From positions 124,001 through 188,000 of the forward strand of contig JAKPOU010000055.1 in the NCBI GenBank assembly GCA_029547705.1: DNA of 64,000 bases, written 5' to 3'. Positions within the stretch are counted from its first letter, which is position 1. Every line of letters begins with the position of its first letter. Below are positions 38,755 to 47,886 of this stretch, in pieces. Below the pieces are notes generated by a model. That model saw only the letters and a program-made list of their open reading frames with translations, made no database searches and had not been told where the DNA came from. The position numbers and the translations under genes are program-made. This DNA is from Bacteroidota bacterium (GTDB lineage: Bacteria; Bacteroidota; Bacteroidia; Bacteroidales; VadinHA17).

Positions 38755-40062
38755 ATGAATACGAATATCTGGAACAGGCACTTTGAGTGCATGGAAAGGG
38801 ATGATCTCCGTTATAATCAGGAAAGAAGGCTGAGGGAGACTGTGGAGCGGGTGTATTTCAATGTGCCCTATTACCGGCATAAGATGCAGGAAGCAGGACT
38901 TGGTCCCGAATCCGTCAACACTCTTGAGGATCTGAGGAAACTGCCTTTCACCACCAAGGACGATCTGAGGGATAATTACCCTTTCGGCCTGTTTGCCGTG
39001 CCGATGAGCGAGATTGTAAGGCTTCATGCTTCTTCTGGTACAACAGGCAAGCCTACAGTAGTGGGCTATACCAGGAATGATATTGCAACATGGTCGGAAG
39101 TCATGGCCCGTACTCTTGCATGTGCAGGGGCGGGTCGTGATGATTTTATTCATATTGCCTACGGATACGGCCTGTTTACGGGAGGCCTGGGACTTCATTA
39201 CGGCGGGGAGAAGATAGGAGCATCGGTGATTCCGATATCAGGCGGCAATACCACCCGTCAGTTGCAGCTTATGCGCGATCTTGGCTCAACCATTCTTGCC
39301 TGTACTCCTTCCTATGCACTTTTTCTGGCTGAAGCCATTCAGGAAAACGGGGTGAACCGGAGTGACCTGAAACTGAAGGCCGGCGTTCTCGGAGCCGAGC
39401 CATGGACAGAGAATATGCGGAAGGAAATAGAGAAAAAGCTTGAGATAAAAGCCATTGATATTTACGGTTTAAGTGAGGTGATCGGACCGGGTGTGGCAAG
39501 TGAATGTATGGTACAGAACGGACTGCATGTGAATGAGGATCATTTCTATCCCGAAATAATCGATCCGGATACCCTCGAGGTCCTCCCGGAAGGGGCTATG
39601 GGTGAACTGGTTTTTACTACCATTACAAAGGAGGGGCTTCCTCTAATTCGTTACCGGACCCGCGATCTGACGAGACTGAATTATGAAAAATGCGAGTGCG
39701 GCAGAACATTTGTAAGAATGGAGAAATGTCTCGGACGGAGTGACGACATGCTGATAGTGAGGGGAGTCAATCTCTTCCCGTCACAGATTGAGACAGTGCT
39801 GCTGGAAATGAAGGAAATAAAACCACATTATCTGATAATAGTTGACAGAATTCATAATCTTGACACTCTTGAACTTCAGGTTGAAGTGGATGAGGAATTC
39901 TTCCAGGACAAGATCAGTCAGTTGCAGATAATCAGGGGCAGGCTGCAGGACAGGCTTGAAAATGCCATTGGTCTTTCAATAAAGGTAACCCTGGTTGAAC
40001 CAAAAACAATTGAAAGGAGCGAAGGCAAGTCCCAGAGAGTAATTGACAGACGTAAGTTTTGA
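38755..40062 (+). CDS. Phenylacetate--CoA ligase family protein (PaaK-like)
   Basis: [66 protein letters not shown]. Confidence 0.93.
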   Translation: MNTNIWNRHFECMERDDLRYNQERRLRETVERVYFNVPYYRHKMQEAGLGPESVNTLEDLRKLPFTTKDDLRDNYPFGLFAVPMSEIVRLHASSGTTGKPTVVGYTRNDIATWSEVMARTLACAGAGRDDFIHIAYGYGLFTGGLGLHYGGEKIGASVIPISGGNTTRQLQLMRDLGSTILACTPSYALFLAEAIQENGVNRSDLKLKAGVLGAEPWTENMRKEIEKKLEIKAIDIYGLSEVIGPGVASECMVQNGLHVNEDHFYPEIIDPDTLEVLPEGAMGELVFTTITKEGLPLIRYRTRDLTRLNYEKCECGRTFVRMEKCLGRSDDMLIVRGVNLFPSQIETVLLEMKEIKPHYLIIVDRIHNLDTLELQVEVDEEFFQDKISQLQIIRGRLQDRLENAIGLSIKVTLVEPKTIERSEGKSQRVIDRRKF

Positions 40063-40077
40063 TTAAATTATAGTTAC

Positions 40078-41400
40078 ATGCACAACATACCAATTCCTTC
40101 CGGAATTATTGAAAGGCTTGCCTGTGACAACGGTATAAAATCGGTCGGAACCGCTTCCATAAGGGAAATATCCTTACTGGCCGATCTTCTTGAAAAGGAA
40201 ACGGGAATACCTTTTATAAGGATGGAAATGGGAGTTCCGGGCCTGGCTACCCCGTCAGTTGCCATTGAGGCAGAGATAGACGCATTGCAAAGGGGTGTTT
40301 CATCAAAATATCCCAATGTTGCAGGTGTACGTGCATTGAAAAATGAAGCATCAAGGTTCATAAAACTGTTCCTTGATACTGATATCAGCCCGGAAAGCTG
40401 TATCCCGACAGCAGGTTCAATGATGGGAGGGCTGCTAAGCTTTCTGGTGGCAAACAGGAATGACCGCAGCAAGGAAGGCACTCTTTTCCTCGATCCGGGG
40501 TTCCCTGTACATAAGCAGCAGGTTAAAATGCTCGGGCATGAGTATCATTCCTTTGATCTTTATGATTACCGGGGTGAGAAGCTCAGGGAAAAGCTTGAAT
40601 CCTGCCTGGAAGGCGGTAAAATATCCTCCCTGCTGTATTCCAATCCGAACAATCCCGCCTGGATCTGTCTTAACGGGGAGGAACTCCGTATCATAGGCGA
40701 GCTTGCCTCAAAATACGATGTCATAGTGATAGAGGATCTGGCATATTTCGGAATGGATTTCAGAAAGGATTATTCACATCCGGGTGTTCCGCCGTATCAG
40801 CCTTCGGTGGCACCCTATACCGACCACTATATCCTTCTTATATCGAGCTCCAAAATATTCAGCTATGCCGGTCAGAGGATAGGGCTGATGGCAATATCCG
40901 ACAAGCTGTTCAACAGATCCTACCCCGATCTTTTAAGATATTATTCCAGCGACAGATTCGGTCATGCCCTCATTTTCGGAGCCTTGTACGGAATCTCCGC
41001 CGGTGTTACCCATTCGGTACAGTATGGCCTGGCCGCACTTCTCAGGGCCGTAAATGACGGGACATACAACTACCGCGATGATGTCAGGGAATATGAGGAG
41101 AAAGCTTCCCTGATGAAAAAGTTCTTCCTGTCAAACGGCTTTGATATTGTATATGATACAGATCTGGATGTGCCTATTGCCGACGGATTCTATTTCACAA
41201 TCAGCTATCCGGGCATGACGGGAAGGGCATTGCTTCAGGAACTTCTGAAATATGGCATCAGTGCCATAACCCTTGATATAACGGGCAGTGAGCGGGAAGG
41301 ACTGAGAGCATGTGTTTCCAAGGTTCCGAGGGACCTGTTCCCTGAACTGGAGAAACGCCTCTTAAAATTCAAAGAAGATCATCTTGTGAAAAGGAAATAA
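40078..41400 (+). CDS. PLP-dependent aminotransferase class I/II
   Basis: LYSNPNNPAWICL; VIVIEDLAYFGMD; LISSSKIFSYAGQRIGLMA. Confidence 0.9.
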   Translation: MHNIPIPSGIIERLACDNGIKSVGTASIREISLLADLLEKETGIPFIRMEMGVPGLATPSVAIEAEIDALQRGVSSKYPNVAGVRALKNEASRFIKLFLDTDISPESCIPTAGSMMGGLLSFLVANRNDRSKEGTLFLDPGFPVHKQQVKMLGHEYHSFDLYDYRGEKLREKLESCLEGGKISSLLYSNPNNPAWICLNGEELRIIGELASKYDVIVIEDLAYFGMDFRKDYSHPGVPPYQPSVAPYTDHYILLISSSKIFSYAGQRIGLMAISDKLFNRSYPDLLRYYSSDRFGHALIFGALYGISAGVTHSVQYGLAALLRAVNDGTYNYRDDVREYEEKASLMKKFFLSNGFDIVYDTDLDVPIADGFYFTISYPGMTGRALLQELLKYGISAITLDITGSEREGLRACVSKVPRDLFPELEKRLLKFKEDHLVKRK

Positions 41401-41410
41401 ATTCGATTCG

Positions 41411-41635
41411 ATGGCAAAGATCAGAGGAAGTATAGTAATAGATATTGAACGCTGCAAGGGATGTGAGATCTGCATGGTTACCTGCCCGACAGGTACTATA
41501 AAAATGGCGGGACAGGTGAATCACAAGGGTTATTTCTATGCCTGGCCTGCAAATCCTGAATTATGTATAGGATGTGCCAACTGTGCGGTGGTATGCCCTG
41601 ACGGTGTGATAACTGTTTATAAAACAAAAATTTAA
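41411..41635 (+). CDS. 4Fe-4S ferredoxin subunit of 2-oxoacid:ferredoxin oxidoreductase
   Basis: CKGCEICMVTCPTGTI; CIGCANCAVVCPDGVI. Confidence 0.9.
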   Translation: MAKIRGSIVIDIERCKGCEICMVTCPTGTIKMAGQVNHKGYFYAWPANPELCIGCANCAVVCPDGVITVYKTKI

Positions 41636-41642
41636 CTTTCTG

Positions 41643-42713
41643 ATGGAGAGAGAGCTTAGACTGATGAAAGGGAATGAGGCGGTTGCCGAAGCGGCGATAC
41701 GTGCGGGAACTGACGGTTATTTCGGGTATCCCATCACTCCCCAGAGCGAGATAGTGGAATATCTGATGGAGGCAAATCCCGCTGAAACGACGGGAATGGT
41801 TGTTCTTCAGGCTGAAAGCGAGATTGCTGCAATAAACATGGTATACGGCGGTGCCGGCTGCGGGAAAAAGGTTATGACAACATCTTCCTCGCCCGGAATA
41901 AGCCTGATGCAGGAAGGAATCACCTATATCGCCGGTGCAGAGCTGCCCTGCCTTATTGTGAACATAGTCAGGGGCGGTCCCGGACTCGGAACGATTCAGC
42001 CGGCACAGTCAGACTATTTCCAGGCGGTAAAGGGCGGGGGACACGGGGATTATCACCTGATAGTGCTTGCTCCTGCATCGGTTCAGGAAATGGCCGATTT
42101 TGTGGAACTGGGATTCGAACTTGCCTTCAGGTACCGGAATCCGGTGATGATGCTTTCCGATGGCGCGCTAGGACAGATGATGGAGAAGGTATATCTCAAC
42201 CCTCAGAAGGAAAGATCCGGAATATCACCTGACTGGGCTACCACGGGAAAACCCCCGGGAAGGGAAAGGAATATCATTACTTCACTGGAACTGGATTCCG
42301 CGAAGCAGGAATTGTTCAACCTGAAGCTCATCGAAAAATACAATGAAATACGCGAAAAGGAAGTGAGATTTGAGGAATATCAGTGTGAGGATGCTGAATA
42401 TCTGTTTGTCGCTTACGGAACAAGCGCCAGGATCTGCCAGAAATCAGTACAGCTCGCACGTAATGAGGGAATAAGGGCAGGGCTTCTCCGGCCGGTCACT
42501 CTTTTCCCCTTCCCCGAAAAGCAGATCAGCAGGCTGGCAGAAAAGGTGAAAATAATTCTGTCAGTGGAAATGAGTGCGGGTCAGATGATTGAAGATGTTA
42601 TACTGGCCGTTGGGGGAAAGGTGCCGGTGTTTCATTTCGGCAGAATGGGAGGAATGGTACAGACACCCGAAGAGGTGCTGGATTTTTTGAAGTTAAAAAT
42701 AAAGGAGGCTTAG
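41643..42713 (+). CDS. 2-oxoacid:ferredoxin oxidoreductase alpha subunit (VorB-like)
   Basis: LMKGNEAVAEAAIRAGTDGYFGYPITPQSEIVEYL; GPGLGTIQPAQSDYFQ. Confidence 0.92.
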   Translation: MERELRLMKGNEAVAEAAIRAGTDGYFGYPITPQSEIVEYLMEANPAETTGMVVLQAESEIAAINMVYGGAGCGKKVMTTSSSPGISLMQEGITYIAGAELPCLIVNIVRGGPGLGTIQPAQSDYFQAVKGGGHGDYHLIVLAPASVQEMADFVELGFELAFRYRNPVMMLSDGALGQMMEKVYLNPQKERSGISPDWATTGKPPGRERNIITSLELDSAKQELFNLKLIEKYNEIREKEVRFEEYQCEDAEYLFVAYGTSARICQKSVQLARNEGIRAGLLRPVTLFPFPEKQISRLAEKVKIILSVEMSAGQMIEDVILAVGGKVPVFHFGRMGGMVQTPEEVLDFLKLKIKEA

Positions 42714-42716
42714 GAA

Positions 42717-43526
42717 ATGGCAGAAGTAACAGGAATAAAGGATTATATCAGGCCTGAAAATCTCGTATACAGCAAAACCCGGCTTATGACGGACAATGTT
42801 CTTCATTACTGTCCGGGATGCGGTCACAGCACGGCACACAGGATACTGGCCGAAATCATTGATGAGGAAGGGCTTCAGCAGGATGCAATAGGCATTTCCC
42901 CGGTGGGATGCTCTGTGTTTCTGTATAATTACATTGATATTGACTGGCAGGAAGCGGCTCACGGAAGGGCTCCGGCACTTGCAACTGCAATCAAGAGACT
43001 GTGCCCGGACAAGTTTGTGTTTACCTACCAGGGCGACGGTGACCTTGCTGCAATAGGAACCTCCGAAACAATACATTCCTGCAACAGGGGAGAGAATTTT
43101 CTCATTATCTTCATAAACAACGGGATATATGGCATGACCGGCGGACAGATGGCACCCACCACAATTCCCGGAATGAAATCATCCACTTCACCTTACGGAA
43201 GGGATACAGTGCGGATGGGATTTCCGCTGAAAATAACTGATATTGTTGCAACACTCCCGGGTACTTATTATGTAAGCCGGCAAAGTGTTCACACAGCGCT
43301 TAATGTAAGAAGGGCTAAGCGGGCTCTGAAAAAGGCTGTTCAGTATCAAAGCCTTAACAGGGGAACCTGTTTTGTTGAAATAGTATCAAACTGTCCGGCA
43401 GGCTGGAAAATGACACCGGTTGAAGCAAATAAATGGCTTGAGGAAAACATGCTCCCCTACTATCCCCTCGGAGACCTCAAGGTCCCGCAGCCGGAAAAGG
43501 ATCTGAATCCCGGCAGCACGGACTGA
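42717..43526 (+). CDS. 2-oxoacid:ferredoxin oxidoreductase TPP-binding beta subunit
   Basis: YCPGCGHSTAHRI; HGRAPALATAIKR; YQGDGDLAAIGTSE; NNGIYGMTGGQMAPTT. Confidence 0.93.
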   Translation: MAEVTGIKDYIRPENLVYSKTRLMTDNVLHYCPGCGHSTAHRILAEIIDEEGLQQDAIGISPVGCSVFLYNYIDIDWQEAAHGRAPALATAIKRLCPDKFVFTYQGDGDLAAIGTSETIHSCNRGENFLIIFINNGIYGMTGGQMAPTTIPGMKSSTSPYGRDTVRMGFPLKITDIVATLPGTYYVSRQSVHTALNVRRAKRALKKAVQYQSLNRGTCFVEIVSNCPAGWKMTPVEANKWLEENMLPYYPLGDLKVPQPEKDLNPGSTD

Positions 43527-43569
43527 CGGAATAAATTGGCTGAAAGGATAAATAGACTGAAAGGATAAA

Positions 43570-44115
43570 ATGACAGAAGAGATAATAATTGCAGGTTTTG
43601 GCGGACAGGGAATCCTGTCAATGGGAAAGATCATGGCTTATTCCGGGGTAATGCAGGATATGGAAGTAAGCTGGATGCCTTCCTATGGCCCGGAAATGAG
43701 GGGTGGCACGGCAAATGTTACAGTGATTCTGAGTGATGAAAAAATAAGTTCACCCATCCTCCGGCAGTTTGATACGGCAATCATTCTGAATCAGCAGTCT
43801 CTCGACAAGTTTGAGGATTCCGTAAAGAAAGGCGGAATCCTTATTTACGACAGTCATGGGATAGTCCGTCATCCTGAGCGAACGGATATTTCCCTCTATT
43901 GTATCAGCGCGGTTGAGGAGGCAGCGAAAATGAATAATCCGAGAACCTTCAACATGATTGTTCTTGGTGCTTATCTGAGGATCAGACCTGTTCTGACTCT
44001 GGAAAATGTTGTAAAGGGTCTGGGAAAATCACTGCCGGAAAGATACCATTACCTCATTCCGGATAATGAAAAAGCACTCAGGAGGGGAATGGAAATAATC
44101 GGTCCGGCAAGCTGA
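43570..44115 (+). CDS. 2-oxoacid:ferredoxin oxidoreductase gamma subunit
   Basis: IIAGFGGQGILSMGKIMAYSG; PSYGPEMRGGTANVTV. Confidence 0.92.
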   Translation: MTEEIIIAGFGGQGILSMGKIMAYSGVMQDMEVSWMPSYGPEMRGGTANVTVILSDEKISSPILRQFDTAIILNQQSLDKFEDSVKKGGILIYDSHGIVRHPERTDISLYCISAVEEAAKMNNPRTFNMIVLGAYLRIRPVLTLENVVKGLGKSLPERYHYLIPDNEKALRRGMEIIGPAS

Positions 44116-44123
44116 TAATCTCA

Positions 44124-44732
44124 TTATTTCCTGTAGAATCCCATTTCATCTATATATTTCCATACCGCTGCCGGCATGAAATATGACATGTCCTTGCCCT
44201 GTCTGATCCCCTTTCTGATAAATGTTCCCGAAATGTCCATCAGGGGTGCCCTGACGTGGCGGACCGCTGCCCTGGACATCAGGGTGTCAAGTGCAGGGGA
44301 ATGGGGTTTCCCGGATCCGGGCCGCGGATAAACATATATTTCATATCTTTTTACCAGTTCTGCTGCATTTTTCCATTTGTCAAGAGTATGCAGATTGTCC
44401 TCACCCATCACCAGGCAAAAATTGTGATTCTGATATTTTTCCTCAAGATAGGCCAGTGTATGGATGGTGTAGGAGGGCAGGGGCAGGCGGAATTCAATAT
44501 CTGATGCTTTCATCCTGTAGTTCCTGCCAATACCCAGGTTTACCATGTGAAGCCGCTGGTAATTATCAAGAAGGCTTCCTTTTTTTTTCAGGGGATTCTG
44601 GGGACTGACAACAAACCAGATTTCTTCAATGGGAGTAAATTCGGTCATATAGCCCGCGATTACGATATGACCGATATGGATGGGGTTGAATGATCCGAAA
44701 TAGAGTCCGATTTTACTCATCCTGTCTTTCAA
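44124..44732 (-). CDS. nadD: Nicotinate-nucleotide adenylyltransferase
   Basis: GLYFGSFNPIHIGHIVIA; VVSPQNPLK; SGTFIRKGIRQG. Confidence 0.93.
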   Translation of the reverse strand: MKDRMSKIGLYFGSFNPIHIGHIVIAGYMTEFTPIEEIWFVVSPQNPLKKKGSLLDNYQRLHMVNLGIGRNYRMKASDIEFRLPLPSYTIHTLAYLEEKYQNHNFCLVMGEDNLHTLDKWKNAAELVKRYEIYVYPRPGSGKPHSPALDTLMSRAAVRHVRAPLMDISGTFIRKGIRQGKDMSYFMPAAVWKYIDEMGFYRK

Positions 44733-45303
44733 TGAAATTTTTTATAATGGTATAGATTTCCTTCTGAGCCTGTTCCAGTATGTCGTTGACCACAGTGTAA
44801 TCAAACAGTCCGGCAAGCTTCATTTCTTCAAGAGCTTTTTCAAGCCTCATTTTTATTTTTTCCGGGGAATCGGTTCCCCTGCCGGTAAGCCTTTTTTCCA
44901 GCTCCTCCACCGATGGAGGCCTAATAAAAACCGACAATGACTTATTGCCAAAAATGTTTTTAAGATTTATTCCTCCTTTTACATCAACATCGAAGAGGAC
45001 ATTTTTTCCTTTTCTGAAAATCCTTTCAATCTCTTCCCTGGGTGTTCCATAGTACTGGTTCCTGTATACTTCCTCCCATTCAATAAAATCTCCCCTCCTG
45101 ATTCTTTTCCTGAATTCCCTGACGGTGATGAAATGGTAATGACTCCCGTTTTTTTCACTGCCTCTTGGTTCCCTGGTAGTTGCCGAAACAGAAAATTCCA
45201 GGTCAAGTTCCGGGCGGTCCATAAGAAAGTTTACAAGAGTGCTTTTTCCTGCGCCCGAGGGGGCTGAAATGATTATCAGTCTGCCGTTCATTGAACTGTC
45301 CAC
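44713..45303 (-). CDS. gmk: Guanylate kinase
   Basis: IISAPSGAGKSTLV; SATTREPRGSEKNGSHY; FDVDVKGG. Confidence 0.94.
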   Translation of the reverse strand: MDSSMNGRLIIISAPSGAGKSTLVNFLMDRPELDLEFSVSATTREPRGSEKNGSHYHFITVREFRKRIRRGDFIEWEEVYRNQYYGTPREEIERIFRKGKNVLFDVDVKGGINLKNIFGNKSLSVFIRPPSVEELEKRLTGRGTDSPEKIKMRLEKALEEMKLAGLFDYTVVNDILEQAQKEIYTIIKNFIERQDE

Positions 45304-45309
45304 GGAATC

Positions 45310-46185
45310 TCAGAGTATGTTAAGTGTCTGTTCCTTTATTTTTTCAAGGTCGTCCTTCATCATCACCACCAGTTTCTGGATTTTTGAATCATTTGCCTTG
45401 GAGCCGATGGTATTGATTTCCCGGCCTATTTCCTGTGCTATGAAATTCAGTATTTTTCCGTTGGGCGGCGGTGTTTCAATCTTTTCAATAAAATATTCGC
45501 AATGATTCCTCAGTCTTACCTTCTCTTCATTGATGTCGAGTTTTTCCAGATAAAAAAGTATCTCCTGTTCAAACCTGTTCCCGTCGATATTTTCTCCGCC
45601 CACATTTTCCTCAAGAAGCCTGTGCAGCCTTTCCCTTATTCTCTCAATTCTGTTTCCCTCATATCTTCCTATCTCGTCGAGGAGGGAGATTATCCTGCCT
45701 ATACACAGTCTGAGATCAGATTCAATTGATCTGCCTTCTTCCGTCCTGAAAGTATCGAGTTGCTGAAGCGATTCATCAAGTTTTTCCAGTACCTCGTTCC
45801 ACTCTTCTACGGGCAGTTCCGTTTTTTCTGTTTTCAGGGATTCCGGGAATTTCAGTACAGCCGACAGCAGGTCCATACCCGGTTCAATGCCGAGTTCTCC
45901 GGATATTTCCCTGATCTGGGTGTAATAGGATCTTACCACAGCTTTGTTGATCAGCGGAACTGATTCAGCATCCGTTATATCGAAAGATATTACCAGATCA
46001 ATTTTCCCCCTGTCAAGCAGCCTGCTTATACGGTTGCGTATTTCACTTTCTTTTTCCCTGTACAGCCATGGCAATCGTGTATTCAGATCGAATTGCCTGG
46101 AATTAAGTGATTTCAGTTCTATTAATACCTTCTTTCCGGGAATTTCCGCTACGGCTTTCCCGTAGCCTGTCATGGATTTTATCAT
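45310..46185 (-). CDS. YicC family endoribonuclease-like protein
   Basis: MIKSMTGYGKA; LNSRQFDLNTRLP; C-terminal DLEKIKEQTLNIL. Confidence 0.93.
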   Translation of the reverse strand: MIKSMTGYGKAVAEIPGKKVLIELKSLNSRQFDLNTRLPWLYREKESEIRNRISRLLDRGKIDLVISFDITDAESVPLINKAVVRSYYTQIREISGELGIEPGMDLLSAVLKFPESLKTEKTELPVEEWNEVLEKLDESLQQLDTFRTEEGRSIESDLRLCIGRIISLLDEIGRYEGNRIERIRERLHRLLEENVGGENIDGNRFEQEILFYLEKLDINEEKVRLRNHCEYFIEKIETPPPNGKILNFIAQEIGREINTIGSKANDSKIQKLVVMMKDDLEKIKEQTLNIL

Positions 46186-46255
46186 CTCTGGCAGGGATTG
46201 GTTTTAAATGGCAAAAATATGCAAAAGGATTCAGACTGGCTGCATTCCGTTAAAA

Positions 46256-47632
46256 TCAGGCCACTTCCAGCTCAAGGGTGAAATAGCGGAGGATGGGCTC
46301 TTCCTTTATGATCCTGTATCCCTTGTTTATTGCTCCTTTTCTGTTGAATACATTTTTCACGACAGCCGCTACATATGACATATGGTTGTCTGTATAAACC
46401 CTCCGGGGGATAGCCAGCCTGACAAATTCATTTGCAGGATAACGGTTTTCACGTGTTAGCGGATTCCGGTCAGCCAGCAGGGTGCCCACTTCGCTTCCTC
46501 TTACACCGCCTTCAATAAATATTTCACAGACAAGCACCTGTGCGGGAAATTCTTCTTTTGGCACAAGCGGAAGGAATCTGTCCACATCAATGAAAATTGC
46601 ATGTCCGCCGAAAGGTTCCACAACCGGGATTCCGTATTCCTTAAGCTTTGAACCAAGAAATGCCGTCTGGTTTATTCTTGATCTGATGAAATCTGTATTC
46701 GTGCCTTCATACAGTCCGCGTGCCAGGGCATTCATGTCGCGCCCGCTCATTCCCCCGGTGTGGATCAGTCCTTCATGTACCATGTTGAACCTGACAGCTT
46801 CATGATACAAGGTCTCATCCCTGAATGCGGTAAATCCGCCAGTGTTGGAGATGGCATCTTCCTGTGCGCTCATTGTCATTGCATCCGCATGGGAAAACAT
46901 TTCAAGCAGAATCTCCCTGATACTTTTATCGGCATACCCGGCTTCCCTGGTTTTGATGAACCAGGCATTTTCGGCAAACCTCGACGAGTTGAGGATTAGT
47001 TTTACACCATATTTATATGATAGTTCACGGATATTTCTGATATTTTCCATGCTTACCGGCTGGCCTCCGGTCGAATTGTTGGTAACAGACAGGATGATAC
47101 AGGGAATTCTTTCCCTGGAATTGTTGCTGAGAATGTCATCCAGCCTTCCCAGGTCCAGGTTTCCCTTAAATGGATGATATGCATAAAGATCATTTGATTC
47201 CCTGATGGTGCAGTCGACCGGAATTGCCTTCCTGTACTCAATGAGTGCCCTTGATGTGTCGAAAAGTGAATTGCAGGGGACAATATCGCCCTCTTTAAGC
47301 ATTGCGGAAAAAAGAATACTGTCGGCAATCCGGCCCTGGTAGGTTGGTATGATCCTTTGGAATCCGGTAATGTCGTAGATTGCCTGCCGGAGGTTATCAA
47401 ATGATGAGGTGCCGGCATAACTTTCATCTCCTGTGAACAGGGCTGACCATTGCCTGTCGCTCATGGCACCGGATCCGGTATCAGAGACAAGATCAATGGT
47501 TACCTGTTCGGATTTCAGATTGAAAACGTTGAATGAAGCATCCCTTATCCATTTTTCCCTTTCTTCTCTGGAGCTTGTGTATACAGGCTCCGTCATTTTT
47601 ATCTTGTAGGGCTCAAATAATGGTAATTTCAT
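46256..47632 (-). CDS. Tryptophanase/tyrosine phenol-lyase family protein lacking the PLP-binding lysine
   Basis: LVSDTGSGAMSDRQWSALFTGDESYAGT; TNNSTGGQPVSMEN; MSAQEDAISNTGG (canonical MSAKKDA); EPFGGHAIFID; IPRRVYT. Confidence 0.88.
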   Translation of the reverse strand: MKLPLFEPYKIKMTEPVYTSSREEREKWIRDASFNVFNLKSEQVTIDLVSDTGSGAMSDRQWSALFTGDESYAGTSSFDNLRQAIYDITGFQRIIPTYQGRIADSILFSAMLKEGDIVPCNSLFDTSRALIEYRKAIPVDCTIRESNDLYAYHPFKGNLDLGRLDDILSNNSRERIPCIILSVTNNSTGGQPVSMENIRNIRELSYKYGVKLILNSSRFAENAWFIKTREAGYADKSIREILLEMFSHADAMTMSAQEDAISNTGGFTAFRDETLYHEAVRFNMVHEGLIHTGGMSGRDMNALARGLYEGTNTDFIRSRINQTAFLGSKLKEYGIPVVEPFGGHAIFIDVDRFLPLVPKEEFPAQVLVCEIFIEGGVRGSEVGTLLADRNPLTRENRYPANEFVRLAIPRRVYTDNHMSYVAAVVKNVFNRKGAINKGYRIIKEEPILRYFTLELEVA

Positions 47633-47739
47633 AATTACAGATGATACAAAATAATAACTAACCGTAGAGTCAAAATACTCCCCTGCAGCCAGCTATTGGA
47701 TTTGTATAATTATGAGGAATTCCCTTATAAAATATAACC

Positions 47740-47794
47740 GGTTAAATTACCGTTATCTGTTTGCCTTATGATCCGGAAGGTAATTTACCGTTAT
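47740..47794. promoter_or_regulatory. Repeated candidate operator TTACCGTTAT, 2 copies
   Basis: GGTTAAATTACCGTTAT (47740-47756) and GGTAATTTACCGTTAT (47779-47794) between divergent genes. Confidence 0.4.
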
Positions 47795-47886
47795 AAGAAA
47801 AGTCCATTTTTCTGGGATCATCAGACAGGTAAAATTATAAATATTTTATAATATATTCAACGAAAAAAATTAGAGTTTTAATTATA

